Below are positions 1 to 7,444 of a stretch of 49,171 bases of DNA, in pieces. Below the pieces are notes generated by a model that worked only from the letters and a program-made list of their open reading frames with translations, was not told the DNA's origin and ran no database searches. The DNA is from Muribaculaceae bacterium (GTDB taxonomy: Bacteria; Bacteroidota; Bacteroidia; Bacteroidales; Muribaculaceae), in NCBI GenBank assembly GCA_017545095.1, contig JAFYCU010000154.1, positions 1 through 49,171 of the forward strand. The letters are read 5' to 3'. Within the stretch, counting starts at the first letter, position 1, and every line of letters starts with the position of its first letter. The position numbers were made by a program, and so were the translations under genes.

Positions 1-737
1 ATCTCGCCGTCCTCGATCACATGGCTCAGCACGCGCATCTGGGGACCCGTCAGGTTCAGGTCGAGAAAGTTCGGGCAATAGGGCCGGTTGTCAAAGTCGG
101 TGATCACATAGCCGATGCCCTCGATGAACATGCGGTGGGGCACATCGGTGGTGTGGCATCGGCGCTCTGTGCCGTTGACCTCGATCGTCGACACACCGGT
201 GAAATTGAACACCTGTTCACGGCCGTCGCGCGTGAGCGGCACGCGGTCCCAGCTCGACACGAAATCCACGGGGAAGTGGTCGATGGTATAGACCAGATAG
301 CCATACCATCCGTCGTTCATCATCTGGAACTGTCCCGTGAGCGGGGCGGGTCCGTTGCGGAGCGCGTACATCCGTCCGCCCATCTCCCGACCCATCGTGT
401 AGTCCTCCTCCCAGCAGGCGAAAGCCACCACGCTGTCGGTGCGCATCACCACGTCGCCGGTGCGGCGGTCGAACCGCGTGCGGTCCTCCCACAGGCGCAG
501 GAAGCGGTGACCGTTGATCAACGTGTCACCTTTGAACTCGTACACCACAGGGTAGAACTTTAAGTTGTATTCGCCTTGCTCGCCGTAGTTGCCGTTGCCA
601 TCTTCAGCCAGCACCACGCAGTGGTCGTAATACACCCACTGCACACCCTCGCGCACAATCGGCACAAAGGCAGAGGCATTGGCCACACTCGTTGCCAGCA
701 TCGCCGCCAGAGCGGTGAAAATTCGAATCGTTCTCAT
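1..737 (-). CDS. Secreted hypothetical protein, 3' end outside window
   Basis: The frame opens at the ATG at 737 and stays open to the window edge, so the C-terminus is missing. It starts MRTIRIFTALAAMLATSVANA, a signal peptide, so the product is exported. The mature part shares ordered motifs with the protein at 900-1850: VREGVQW (against LREGKQW), FYPVVY, GDTLING, a late IEGIGYVITD (against VEGVGYMITN) and RVLSHVIEDGE (against RVLSHVVEDGR). The two are therefore tandem paralogues. I recognise no enzymatic motif. By analogy with the complete paralogue the missing end probably carries a sorting-type tail. Its leader is nearly identical to the paralogue's leader, which suggests shared translational control. 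Exported paralogue is firm; function is unknown. Confidence 0.85.
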   Translation of the reverse strand, partial: MRTIRIFTALAAMLATSVANASAFVPIVREGVQWVYYDHCVVLAEDGNGNYGEQGEYNLKFYPVVYEFKGDTLINGHRFLRLWEDRTRFDRRTGDVVMRTDSVVAFACWEEDYTMGREMGGRMYALRNGPAPLTGQFQMMNDGWYGYLVYTIDHFPVDFVSSWDRVPLTRDGREQVFNFTGVSTIEVNGTERRCHTTDVPHRMFIEGIGYVITDFDNRPYCPNFLDLNLTGPQMRVLSHVIEDGE

Positions 738-807
738 AGTCTCTTGGTTTTAATGGGTTGATGTGTTTTTGTTTGTCGAAAAAACTCTCCAAAAAGGCCG
801 GCGGTCG
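735..807 (-). repeat. 73-bp duplicated leader, copy 1
   Basis: This segment matches 1848-1920 at 71 of 73 positions and covers the start codon and the upstream leader of each of the two paralogous secreted genes. Read on the minus strand it encodes the same C-terminal peptide ending in RL followed by a stop that overlaps the downstream ATG (ATGA). Similarity stops sharply upstream of position 807. Confidence 0.9.
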
Positions 808-841
808 CTGCTGCACTCATCGGCCTGCAACGGCCGCCGGC
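791..841 (-). terminator. Hairpin followed by U-tract between the two paralogues
   Basis: On the minus strand GCCGGCGG (841-834) pairs perfectly with CCGCCGGC (804-797), and five T residues follow (795-791). The loop is about 29 nt and contains a second small GGCC pairing. It lies downstream of the gene at 900-1850 and before the gene at 1-737, so it could reduce readthrough between them. Its 3' arm lies inside the duplicated leader. Confidence 0.5.
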
Positions 842-899
842 ACTGAAAAAGAGTTTGTTAGTTGCTTATAGCTTGATGACGTTCACCGCCTGGACCACA

Positions 900-1850
900 T
901 CACCGCGTCACGGCCACTTTGCGTCCGTCGCGGATGTAGATGCCGGGGGTGTCGGTGTCGGCCACGCGGCGGCCCTGCAGGTCGTAGGTCACGCCATCGA
1001 CCACCGCCTGGCGCACCGGCACATCGTCAACGCCCACACCGTCCTCGGGGTCTCCGCCGGGGGCCTCGGGGTCGTAGGCGTTCGACATGATCAGGTCATA
1101 CAGGTCGCTCCTGAAGATGATCCTGCCGTCCTCCACTACATGACTCAGCACACGCGTGTAAGCATCATGGTACGCCTCCAGGTCGATGAAGTTGCGCACA
1201 TACAGGTTGGTGGCCGGGCCGGTGTTGGTGATCATATACCCCACACCCTCGACCAGCTGGCGGAACGGGTTGTCGGTGTGCCACACCATCCGCTCCTCGC
1301 CCTCGAAGACCTCCACCTCGGGCGTGCCGCTCTGGTAGTTGAACAGACACTCGCGTTCAGGACCCGTGGTGGGGATGAGCCTGATGAACTCCTGCTGCCC
1401 CTGGAAGTTGAACAGATACACCATGTATTCGGCGCCGAAATCGTCACACGTCCTGAAATCGCCTCGCAGCGGTTTGTGCGACCCGGCGCGGCGGGCGTAC
1501 ACCGCCGATGCGTCGGCGGTCGTCGGGCCGTAGTCAAACCCCTCCTGGATGCTTTCGCGCACATAGGCCACCACCTTCACCGTGCGGCTCACCGTGTTGG
1601 TGCGCAGGTCGGGATAGCACTCGTCCTCCACCAGCCGCATGTACGTCACACCGTTGATGACCGTGTCGCCGTCGAGCGTGTACACGACGGGATAGAAGTT
1701 GGGCACCGGCTTGCCGTTCACCATCTTGCCACCGGCAGGCATGTAGTAGAACCACTGCTTGCCCTCGCGCAGCATCGGCTTGTAGGCCGAAACCTGGCTG
1801 GCGAAGCATGCCATCAGCAGCAACGCCAGCATCATTCGAATCTGTCTCAT
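900..1850 (-). CDS. Secreted hypothetical protein with C-terminal sorting-like domain
   Basis: The protein has 316 residues. It begins MRQIRMMLALLLMACFASQVSA, a signal peptide. The central part is the same family as the partial protein at 1-737 (LREGKQW, FYPVVY, GDTVING, VEGVGYMITN). The last ~40 residues (VVDGVTYDLQGRRV... GIYIRDGRKVAV) look like the short beta-rich C-terminal domain found on many secreted Bacteroidales proteins, which in related groups acts in anchoring or type IX secretion. The start ATG overlaps the stop of the small upstream ORF (ATGA), so translation is probably coupled. No catalytic motif is visible, and function is unknown. Confidence 0.85.
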   Translation of the reverse strand: MRQIRMMLALLLMACFASQVSAYKPMLREGKQWFYYMPAGGKMVNGKPVPNFYPVVYTLDGDTVINGVTYMRLVEDECYPDLRTNTVSRTVKVVAYVRESIQEGFDYGPTTADASAVYARRAGSHKPLRGDFRTCDDFGAEYMVYLFNFQGQQEFIRLIPTTGPERECLFNYQSGTPEVEVFEGEERMVWHTDNPFRQLVEGVGYMITNTGPATNLYVRNFIDLEAYHDAYTRVLSHVVEDGRIIFRSDLYDLIMSNAYDPEAPGGDPEDGVGVDDVPVRQAVVDGVTYDLQGRRVADTDTPGIYIRDGRKVAVTR

Positions 1851-2209
1851 AGTCTCTCGGTTTTAATGGGTTGATGTATTTTTGTTTGTCGAAAAAACTC
1901 TCCAAAAAGGCCGGCGGTCGTCCCCGTGACGGGGATGGTGACGGTGGAGCTTGTTGCGCTCACCGCAACGGTGTCGCCCGAAGGGGCGGTGAGCTTGACG
2001 CGATACGATGCGTAGTGCGTCGCATCGAGGGTAACTGTAAGGGAGGCCGAAGAGTGAGTTGCCTCTGGTTCGGCAACATCAACGAGATGGGGCTTAGGCT
2101 TTTTTGTGGACGTAACCACAACATGCCCCTCACCAGATGACTGGCGCGGCCCAGCCAGTGCCGCGAGCGAGGCCGCAGCACATACGATGAGAATAAGAAA
2201 ATGTCTCAT
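1847..2209 (-). CDS. Small secreted protein, C-terminus possibly rearranged
   Basis: A 120-residue ORF starts MRHFLILIVCAAASLAALAG, a signal peptide. A beta-rich segment follows (SLTVTLDATHYASYRVKL, then STVTIPVTG), resembling small secreted beta-sandwich proteins of Bacteroidales. The last ~24 codons lie in the 73-bp duplicated leader, and the expected final strand is replaced by a polar tail ending KTERL. The stop overlaps the next start (ATGA). A promoter at 2275-2307 precedes it. The signal peptide and coupling support a real gene. The tail may be a duplication scar. Confidence 0.7.
   Translation of the reverse strand: MRHFLILIVCAAASLAALAGPRQSSGEGHVVVTSTKKPKPHLVDVAEPEATHSSASLTVTLDATHYASYRVKLTAPSGDTVAVSATSSTVTIPVTGTTAGLFGEFFRQTKIHQPIKTERL
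1848..1920 (-). repeat. 73-bp duplicated leader, copy 2
   Basis: Partner of 735-807 with two mismatches. Here it forms the 3' end of the small ORF at 1847-2209 and the start of the 316-residue secreted protein. In copy 1 the same tail remains but the 5' part of the small ORF is gone. Confidence 0.9.
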
Positions 2210-2274
2210 GTTAAAGGTGATTAATGGTGAATAATTATACTGCTTTCTGCCAAACCATCATTGATTTGACAATG

Positions 2275-2307
2275 CAAAAGTACTATACTCACTTAATACC
2301 CTCCAAA
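2275..2307 (-). promoter_or_regulatory. Bacteroidota-type promoter for the secreted-protein operon
   Basis: On the minus strand, TTTG (2307-2304), a 21-bp gap, then TACTTTTG (2282-2275). This matches TTTG / TAnnTTTG with a spacer one base longer than usual. Transcription would start about 60 nt upstream of the ATG at 2209. Confidence 0.6.
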
Positions 2308-2372
2308 TTAATCGACATTTTTATTTTACTGAATAACAGTTGATTATGTGCATTTTTGAAACTGCCAGTTAG

Positions 2373-4022
2373 TCACTCAATACCCTGAACCCTATTCTTG
2401 AGGTATTCCAGCAAGTTGGTCCACGTCATCTCCTCGCCCAGCACTCGATGAGCGAGCTTCTGCTTGATATTGGCAATGGTCTGCATCTTGAGCGGCAGGC
2501 ACAACGCCACCATGTTGTTGCTTGCACCACAGTAGCACAGGCAAAATACCTTCACGAAACTATCGGCACACCCATACACATTGGTGAGTTCGCTCACAAA
2601 TCCATCCAGCATCACATCCAGCGATTGCTGCAGCGTCTGCCACTGCTCTTCGAGGATTTCCACTTGTTTCAGGTCGGGCTTCAAACTGGAGCTTCGGCGC
2701 GGAGCGGCATGCAGGATGAGCTCAAAAAACTCCCTGATGCACTCCAGCTGGGCGGAATAAGCATTCTGCCGTGACCTCGATTGGTCCTCGACCGATGCGC
2801 TTTTTTGCTGTTCACTGGTGATGCGGTTCTGAATCTGTGTGATCTCCTTGCGCAGGTTGGTGATTTTGAGATGATTCCGCACCTTGATGCAAACAGCCCA
2901 CACCAGCAATGCAACGACTACCCACAGGAGCCATTTGCCCACCTCGTGCGACCAGTCTAATTCATCTTCCAACACATTGATTTTGAACTCAAACTCTGCA
3001 TTTTTTATGCTCGATTTGGACGACACCATAAGAACAGACTCCGTCTTATTGATGCTGGCAGTGTTGTATCGCAAATAAGCGTCCATGTCATGTCTCACAC
3101 GGGCCATCTCCGCCAGGCTTCTCAAGTGGCGTATGGTGTCGGCGAGATCGATGGGAGGTGGCATCAAAGCATAGGTTCGTTCTGCCGAATCTAATTGCCC
3201 CAAATCGGTGTAGCTATGGCACAAAGCATAGGCACATTGTAACATCTGGTAGCGCGCCAGCTTGCCTGAATGCAACAGCTTTTGCCCCAACTGAATGGCT
3301 TTTTCATAGTCTTTCTTCATGAAATAGCAATTGGTCAAATTCACATAGTTCTCGAACAATGGCAAAGAGTCGCCATACGTTTGTACTGTTCGAATGGCCT
3401 CGGTGATGAGTGTTTCGGCACTGTCGAGATTAATGTTCTGGTACACCCTTGCAATCTCTGTTTGACAATAATTAGCTTCTTTGTTGTAACCACCGATGCG
3501 AAGGTGTCGCAAAGCTTCACGATAAAATCTCACAGCAGTTTGTGAATCATATATTACGGTTTCATATAGGTGCGCCATCGCCATCAACGCATACCCTCGG
3601 TGGTAGTGGTCGTCGGAGTGGGCATTTTGCACGGTCACTTGGTAGTGGAGAATAGCTTGAACATGGTGTTCGAGTTCCTCGGCCACGGTTCCGCGGTAGA
3701 GCATGGCGCGGATGCGGCGGTCATAGGGGCCGCTGTGCCGGTAGTAACGCCAGGCGCGGGTGATGTCGGTGCTGTCGGTGGCGCGCACATAGGCTTTATA
3801 GCGGGCCTGCGCGGCGAGCAGTGCGCGGTAGGCGCGGCACGGCTCGTCGAGCGCGGCGGTGTCGACGGCGAGCAGCTGTGCCAGGGCACTGTCGGGATTC
3901 GTGGCGATGAGCGAGTCGAGGGCGATGAGCGCACGCTCACCCTCACTGGGCGCACGGCGGCAACCGCCGGCCAACGCGGCCAGCAGGAGAAGTGCGAATA
4001 AGATGTGAGCGATTGCTTTCAT
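2373..4022 (-). CDS. TPR lipoprotein with single TM helix and cytoplasmic coiled-coil/HTH-like tail
   Basis: I choose the ATG at 4022, giving 549 residues, because MKAIAHILFALLLLAALAGGC is a lipoprotein signal with lipobox LAGGC; the frame itself extends further upstream. Residues ~20-330 are helical repeats with TPR spacing. A membrane helix follows (WLLWVVVALLVWAVCI), then a coiled coil rich in Q/E/R. The C-terminal ~120 residues (FVKVFCLCYCGASNNMVALC, IKQKLAHRV) resemble the degenerate HTH ends of Bacteroidales TPR regulators. This fits a protein that senses in the periplasm and acts on the cytoplasmic side. DNA binding is inferred only. It may control the adjacent secreted-protein operon, which lies downstream on the same strand. 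Confidence 0.8.
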   Translation of the reverse strand: MKAIAHILFALLLLAALAGGCRRAPSEGERALIALDSLIATNPDSALAQLLAVDTAALDEPCRAYRALLAAQARYKAYVRATDSTDITRAWRYYRHSGPYDRRIRAMLYRGTVAEELEHHVQAILHYQVTVQNAHSDDHYHRGYALMAMAHLYETVIYDSQTAVRFYREALRHLRIGGYNKEANYCQTEIARVYQNINLDSAETLITEAIRTVQTYGDSLPLFENYVNLTNCYFMKKDYEKAIQLGQKLLHSGKLARYQMLQCAYALCHSYTDLGQLDSAERTYALMPPPIDLADTIRHLRSLAEMARVRHDMDAYLRYNTASINKTESVLMVSSKSSIKNAEFEFKINVLEDELDWSHEVGKWLLWVVVALLVWAVCIKVRNHLKITNLRKEITQIQNRITSEQQKSASVEDQSRSRQNAYSAQLECIREFFELILHAAPRRSSSLKPDLKQVEILEEQWQTLQQSLDVMLDGFVSELTNVYGCADSFVKVFCLCYCGASNNMVALCLPLKMQTIANIKQKLAHRVLGEEMTWTNLLEYLKNRVQGIE

Positions 4023-4030
4023 ATTGGCCG

Positions 4031-4062
4031 CAAAATTAGTAAATCCACAAGAAACGACCAAG
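4031..4062 (-). promoter_or_regulatory. Promoter of the TPR gene, giving an almost leaderless mRNA
   Basis: On the minus strand, CTTG (4062-4059), 20 bp, TAATTTTG (4038-4031). Spacing is ideal and the -33 has one mismatch. The predicted start site is only a few bases from the ATG at 4022. Confidence 0.5.
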
Positions 4063-4216
4063 AGAATGAAGAAAAATTAAACAACAACAGCAGTGATAAT
4101 GAAGAATAGGTAATTAAAAAGGCAATTATCGACATATTGACCCCAGACAGCTCGGAAAACTGGCGAAAGATTATTGTGTAAGGATTGCTGCGGGGGAGAT
4201 TTGGGTTTGCAATACG

Positions 4217-4693
4217 TCATGAGCACTGCAACAGGTAGCCCAGCGCACAATATAGTGCGAGCATGACGAGGGTGATGACCACCGAACGCCAGAAGCAGCC
4301 CAGGGAACTATGTGGCGACAGGCATCCGCTTGAAGAGCGTTTGCTGCGCTTTTTACTGGATTTTTTCCGCGGCTTGGCGGGTGACGGAGCTTGGCTTGCT
4401 CCAGAGTTCTGATGAGCTGGTTGATTCACAAGATTTTGGTTTTTTCGGTGTGGAGGAGGTGACTGCCGCTGCCTGCGCGGTGGCGGTGTGGAAGCTGGAA
4501 TGGCGGTGTCGCGCACATCGCCTGAACCATCGTGCGAGGCCGCACGATCAGGCACAGACTTGCGCCGCCGCTTATATCCGGGCACCACATCGGTGCCCAA
4601 GCATTGCGGACACACCACCACCCCCTCGGTATCGGCGAGTTGCTTGGCCGACACCTCGAGCGTCTTACCACATTTGTCGCAAGTCCAATGCAC
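4217..4693 (-). CDS. Zinc-ribbon membrane protein
   Basis: The protein has 158 residues and a GTG start; the frame has a stop just upstream and no better start. The N-terminus (WTCDKCGK then VVCPQCLG) holds two CxxC pairs spaced as in a zinc ribbon. A long low-complexity linker rich in P, S, K and R follows, then one hydrophobic helix near the C-terminus (VVITLVMLALYCALGYLL). The ribbon probably sits in the cytoplasm, tethered by the terminal helix. The gene follows the membrane protein at 4733-5548 by 39 bp, so the two are likely co-transcribed. Partner and function are unknown. Confidence 0.75.
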   Translation of the reverse strand: MHWTCDKCGKTLEVSAKQLADTEGVVVCPQCLGTDVVPGYKRRRKSVPDRAASHDGSGDVRDTAIPASTPPPRRQRQSPPPHRKNQNLVNQPAHQNSGASQAPSPAKPRKKSSKKRSKRSSSGCLSPHSSLGCFWRSVVITLVMLALYCALGYLLQCS

Positions 4694-4732
4694 GAGTAAA
4701 ACTTAATTGTTAGAGCGAAAAGCGAGCATGAA

Positions 4733-5548
4733 TCATGCGTAATGAATGAGAGCCTTTCGCACCACGTGCCAAGAGCCGTTTTCCATCACTGCCTCGCCTG
4801 GAGCGTCGGTGACAATGCGTTCGCGCCCGGCCGACAACTGAATACCCTCGCCCGAACAAGCCCGCGTGAGATTGTCGGTGGGCATCATGAGCGCAAATCG
4901 GTGCACATCGGCGTTGTCGATCACGGTGAAAGTGCCGCGCACCCCATCGGCGGTGTTGAGCAAAAACAGCGAGTTGCCCAACTCAAACGCCGTGCTCACA
5001 CGCGTGAACACCCCTTCGGCATCGGGCTTTGCCAGATAAAAAGTCTGCGGTCCGCTGGGCTGCGGAGGCTGCTGTGCACTGCGCTGGTGCTGCGGCTCTT
5101 TCACCACTGTGGCCCGCGCCGGCGTAGCTGCCGCCATGCGTGCCACCTGCATGCGCAAAGCGTTCACCTCGCGGGCACTCTCCTCGGCCAAACGACGCAT
5201 ATCGTTGTTGGTCTGCTCCAAGGCTTTGTTGTAGGTTTCCTGCATATCGGCCACCTCGCGTCGTGCCAGAAAAGCCATCACTCCGCTGGCCACAGCCAGA
5301 AGCGTGCCCATGGCCGTGGCTAAAACCATCCACCACAAGGTTTTAGTCGAGCGGTCGAGCACAGGCTGTGGTGCTTCCACCGTTTCCACTGCGGGAGCAG
5401 CAGTAGAAGTAACACTATTCATCTCTTCCACCTGCACGGTGGTATCGCCCGCCATGGTGGTGTCACTCTCCCAGGTAAGCGAGTCGGTGGGTGCTCCTGT
5501 CACCGCAACCGCCATCAGCATCAATGCTGCTAATATCGTTTTTCGCAT
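4733..5548 (-). CDS. Membrane protein with coiled coil and C-terminal globular domain
   Basis: The protein has 271 residues. MRKTILAALMLMAVAVTGA is a signal peptide or first membrane segment. A T/E-rich stretch follows, then a membrane helix (WWMVLATAMGTLLAVASGVM), a coiled coil (residues ~95-135), a P/Q-rich linker, and a C-terminal beta-rich domain starting FYLAKPDAEGVFTRVS. The C-terminal part resembles conserved unknown domains in Bacteroidales membrane proteins. It is the first gene of a two-gene unit with the zinc-ribbon protein, and its promoter lies at 5582-5612. Function is unknown. Confidence 0.8.
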   Translation of the reverse strand: MRKTILAALMLMAVAVTGAPTDSLTWESDTTMAGDTTVQVEEMNSVTSTAAPAVETVEAPQPVLDRSTKTLWWMVLATAMGTLLAVASGVMAFLARREVADMQETYNKALEQTNNDMRRLAEESAREVNALRMQVARMAAATPARATVVKEPQHQRSAQQPPQPSGPQTFYLAKPDAEGVFTRVSTAFELGNSLFLLNTADGVRGTFTVIDNADVHRFALMMPTDNLTRACSGEGIQLSAGRERIVTDAPGEAVMENGSWHVVRKALIHYA

Positions 5549-5581
5549 GTTACGTTAAAGTTTTCGAACCATTTCAACCTG

Positions 5582-5612
5582 CAAAGTTAATGCAAGCCTT
5601 GGTTTGTGCAAA
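5582..5612 (-). promoter_or_regulatory. Promoter of the membrane protein/zinc-ribbon unit
   Basis: On the minus strand, TTTG (5612-5609), 19 bp, TAACTTTG (5589-5582): a full consensus match, ~34 bp upstream of the ATG at 5548. Confidence 0.75.
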
Positions 5613-5701
5613 ACAAAAACGCATTTTTTTGTCAACAAACCGCTAACAGGCCGCCCACAGCACCTCGAAACGAATGCGAAACAAAAAAAAGCGCGTTATG
5701 C

Positions 5702-5732
5702 ATTGTGCATTGTACATTATTTTATACCTTTG
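5702..5732 (+). promoter_or_regulatory. Promoter of the DUF1573 genes
   Basis: ATTG (5702-5705), 19 bp, TACCTTTG (5725-5732). It is divergent from the promoter at 5582-5612 and ~25 bp upstream of the ATG at 5758. Confidence 0.7.
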
Positions 5733-5757
5733 CAAGTTGAAACAAAAAGTAACAGCT

Positions 5758-6159
5758 ATGAAACGAATTTCAATCGTCCTTGTAGTGCTCGTGACCAGTG
5801 TTTTGGCAGTGCTTGCCGCCGAAAAATATGCCCAGGCCACATTTCCGGTTCAAAACCATGACTTTGGCACCATCAAAGAAGAAGGCGGCCCTGTGAGCTG
5901 CACCTTTGAGGTAATCAATACCGGCAACCAACCTCTGCTCATTATCGATGCCGTGGCTTCGTGTGGCTGCACACGTCCAGAATTTCCCACCAAACCCATC
6001 AAGCCTGGCAAGAAAGCGAAAATCAAGGTCACCTACAGCCCGCTGGGACGTCCCGGAGCTTTCCGCAAGACTGTGAAAGTGAAGACCAATGGCCGTGAAC
6101 AACGCTCTACGCTCGTTATACAAGGCACCGTGCAACCAGCACGCAAAAAAGCCAATTAA
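5758..6159 (+). CDS. DUF1573 domain protein, exported
   Basis: I start at the ATG at 5758, giving 133 residues, because MKRISIVLVVLVTSVLAVLAA is a signal peptide and the promoter -7 element lies just upstream; the frame is open further upstream but would run through the promoter. The body is one DUF1573 domain: HDFGTIKEEGG, then FEVINTGNQPL, ASCGCTRPEFP and VTYSPLGRPGAF. This Ig-like ASH/MSP-type fold is common in secreted Bacteroidales proteins and its role is mostly undefined. The next gene carries the same domain. Confidence 0.9.
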   Translation: MKRISIVLVVLVTSVLAVLAAEKYAQATFPVQNHDFGTIKEEGGPVSCTFEVINTGNQPLLIIDAVASCGCTRPEFPTKPIKPGKKAKIKVTYSPLGRPGAFRKTVKVKTNGREQRSTLVIQGTVQPARKKAN

Positions 6160-6184
6160 CGTTAGACATCAATTCATTGAAGAT

Positions 6185-7336
6185 GTGAAATCGCCCTTAC
6201 TGCAACTATATACTCTGCTCCTCATGCTGCTGTTGCCCAGCGTCACAGCCGCTCAAGGAGTGCCCTCGTGGTTGGAAACGAGTCACGATTTTGGCACCAT
6301 TCTGGAGCAAGATGGCAAGGTGAGCTGCACCATGCGTGTGGTGAACACCGGCGACTCGGTGCTTCATCTGCTGCGTGTGCGCACATCGTGCGGTTGCACA
6401 GCTGTTGATTTCACGCGCACTCCGCTGGCTCCAGGCGACACCGGACAAGTGGTGGTGACCTATTCGCCCAAGAACCGGCCTGGCGAGTTCGAGAAAGACA
6501 TCTTTGTATATAGCAGCGGCCAGCCGTCACGCTCACAGCTCACCATCAAAGGCAACACCATTCCCCTGCCCCGCACCCTCGACGAGCAGTATCCAGCCAC
6601 TGTGGGTTCGCTGCGGCTGAGCGGCACCATCTTGCCCATTGGCGAGGTGACCCGCGGCCGCGGCCGCAATGCCTACCTCGACGGCTACAACGCCTCGACC
6701 GACACCCTGATCGTGACCATGCTCAACGTGCCCAAACACCTCTCGGCCAGTGCTGTCCCCGACACCGTGCCACCAGGAGCCGTGACCGCTGTGATGGTTT
6801 ATGCCGACAGTAAACGCGCTCCGCTGTGGGGATTGAATGTGGACACGCTCAACGTGCTCGCCGAGCCGCTGCATGCCCACTCCGAAGCCCTGAGCGGCAT
6901 CACACGCATCGAGGTGATGACCAACGTGCGCGAGAGTTTTGAGCACCTCACCGCCCGCGAGCGCAAACAAGCCCCTGTGGCCGTGCTCGACTGCGGCGAA
7001 CGGCTTACTTTTGATTCAGCACCACATGGCGAGCGCATGGAGGCCACATTCACCATCACCAACCATGGCCACGACCGATTGCTCCTGCGGCGACTGTGGA
7101 GCAGCGAAGAAGGCATCACCGCCAGAGCCGACCGCAACGAGATTAAACGTGGCAAAAAAGCCACCATCACCGTCACCATCGACACCTCACAACGTTCAGA
7201 GCATGTGATCAACGCCCTGCTCAACGTGATTACCAACGACCCCAACCACCCCATCCAACTTGTTCGCTTGGTGGGAGAAGTTATGAGCCATGAGTTATCA
7301 GTTCATAGTTCTCAGTTCATAGTTCACAGTTCATAG
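6185..7336 (+). CDS. Multi-domain DUF1573 protein, exported
   Basis: The N-terminal domain repeats the DUF1573 motifs (HDFGTILEQDGKVSC, RTSCGCTAVDFT, VTYSPKNRPGEF). A middle domain of the same type follows, and a last one begins LDCGERLTFDSAPHGE. The start is uncertain. An ATG at 6089 would overlap the previous gene by 71 bp and give an N-terminus with no signal peptide feature. The GTG at 6185 directly precedes a hydrophobic signal (LLQLYTLLLMLLLPSVTAAQ) and is preferred (383 residues). The final ~14 residues and the stop lie inside a 7-bp tandem repeat, so the C-terminus is length-variable in principle. Probably periplasmic or surface; function unknown. Confidence 0.8.
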   Translation: MKSPLLQLYTLLLMLLLPSVTAAQGVPSWLETSHDFGTILEQDGKVSCTMRVVNTGDSVLHLLRVRTSCGCTAVDFTRTPLAPGDTGQVVVTYSPKNRPGEFEKDIFVYSSGQPSRSQLTIKGNTIPLPRTLDEQYPATVGSLRLSGTILPIGEVTRGRGRNAYLDGYNASTDTLIVTMLNVPKHLSASAVPDTVPPGAVTAVMVYADSKRAPLWGLNVDTLNVLAEPLHAHSEALSGITRIEVMTNVRESFEHLTARERKQAPVAVLDCGERLTFDSAPHGERMEATFTITNHGHDRLLLRRLWSSEEGITARADRNEIKRGKKATITVTIDTSQRSEHVINALLNVITNDPNHPIQLVRLVGEVMSHELSVHSSQFIVHSS

Positions 7337-7411
7337 TTCACAGTTCATAGTTCATAGTTCTCAGTTCATAGTTCTCAGTTCATAGTTCTCAGTTCATAGT
7401 TCTCAGTTCAC
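7293..7411. repeat. 7-bp tandem repeat, 17 units
   Basis: Seventeen consecutive 7-mers of the form AGTTCAT, AGTTCTC or AGTTCAC (the first is AGTTATC). They begin inside the end of the DUF1573 gene and run into the spacer before meaB. Seven is not a multiple of three, so gain or loss of a unit shifts the frame. Confidence 0.95.
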
Positions 7412-7444
7412 CTATTTTTGAAACACATTGCACCTCATCACACA

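Noticed and set aside
855..1874. Long plus-strand frame (339 codons) opposite the secreted protein
   Set aside because: It is antisense to a gene with a clear signal peptide and coupled start; composition is H/V-rich as expected of a shadow.
7293..7411. CRISPR array
   Set aside because: The 7-, 21-, 72- and 76-bp repeats have no regular unique spacers and no cas genes nearby.
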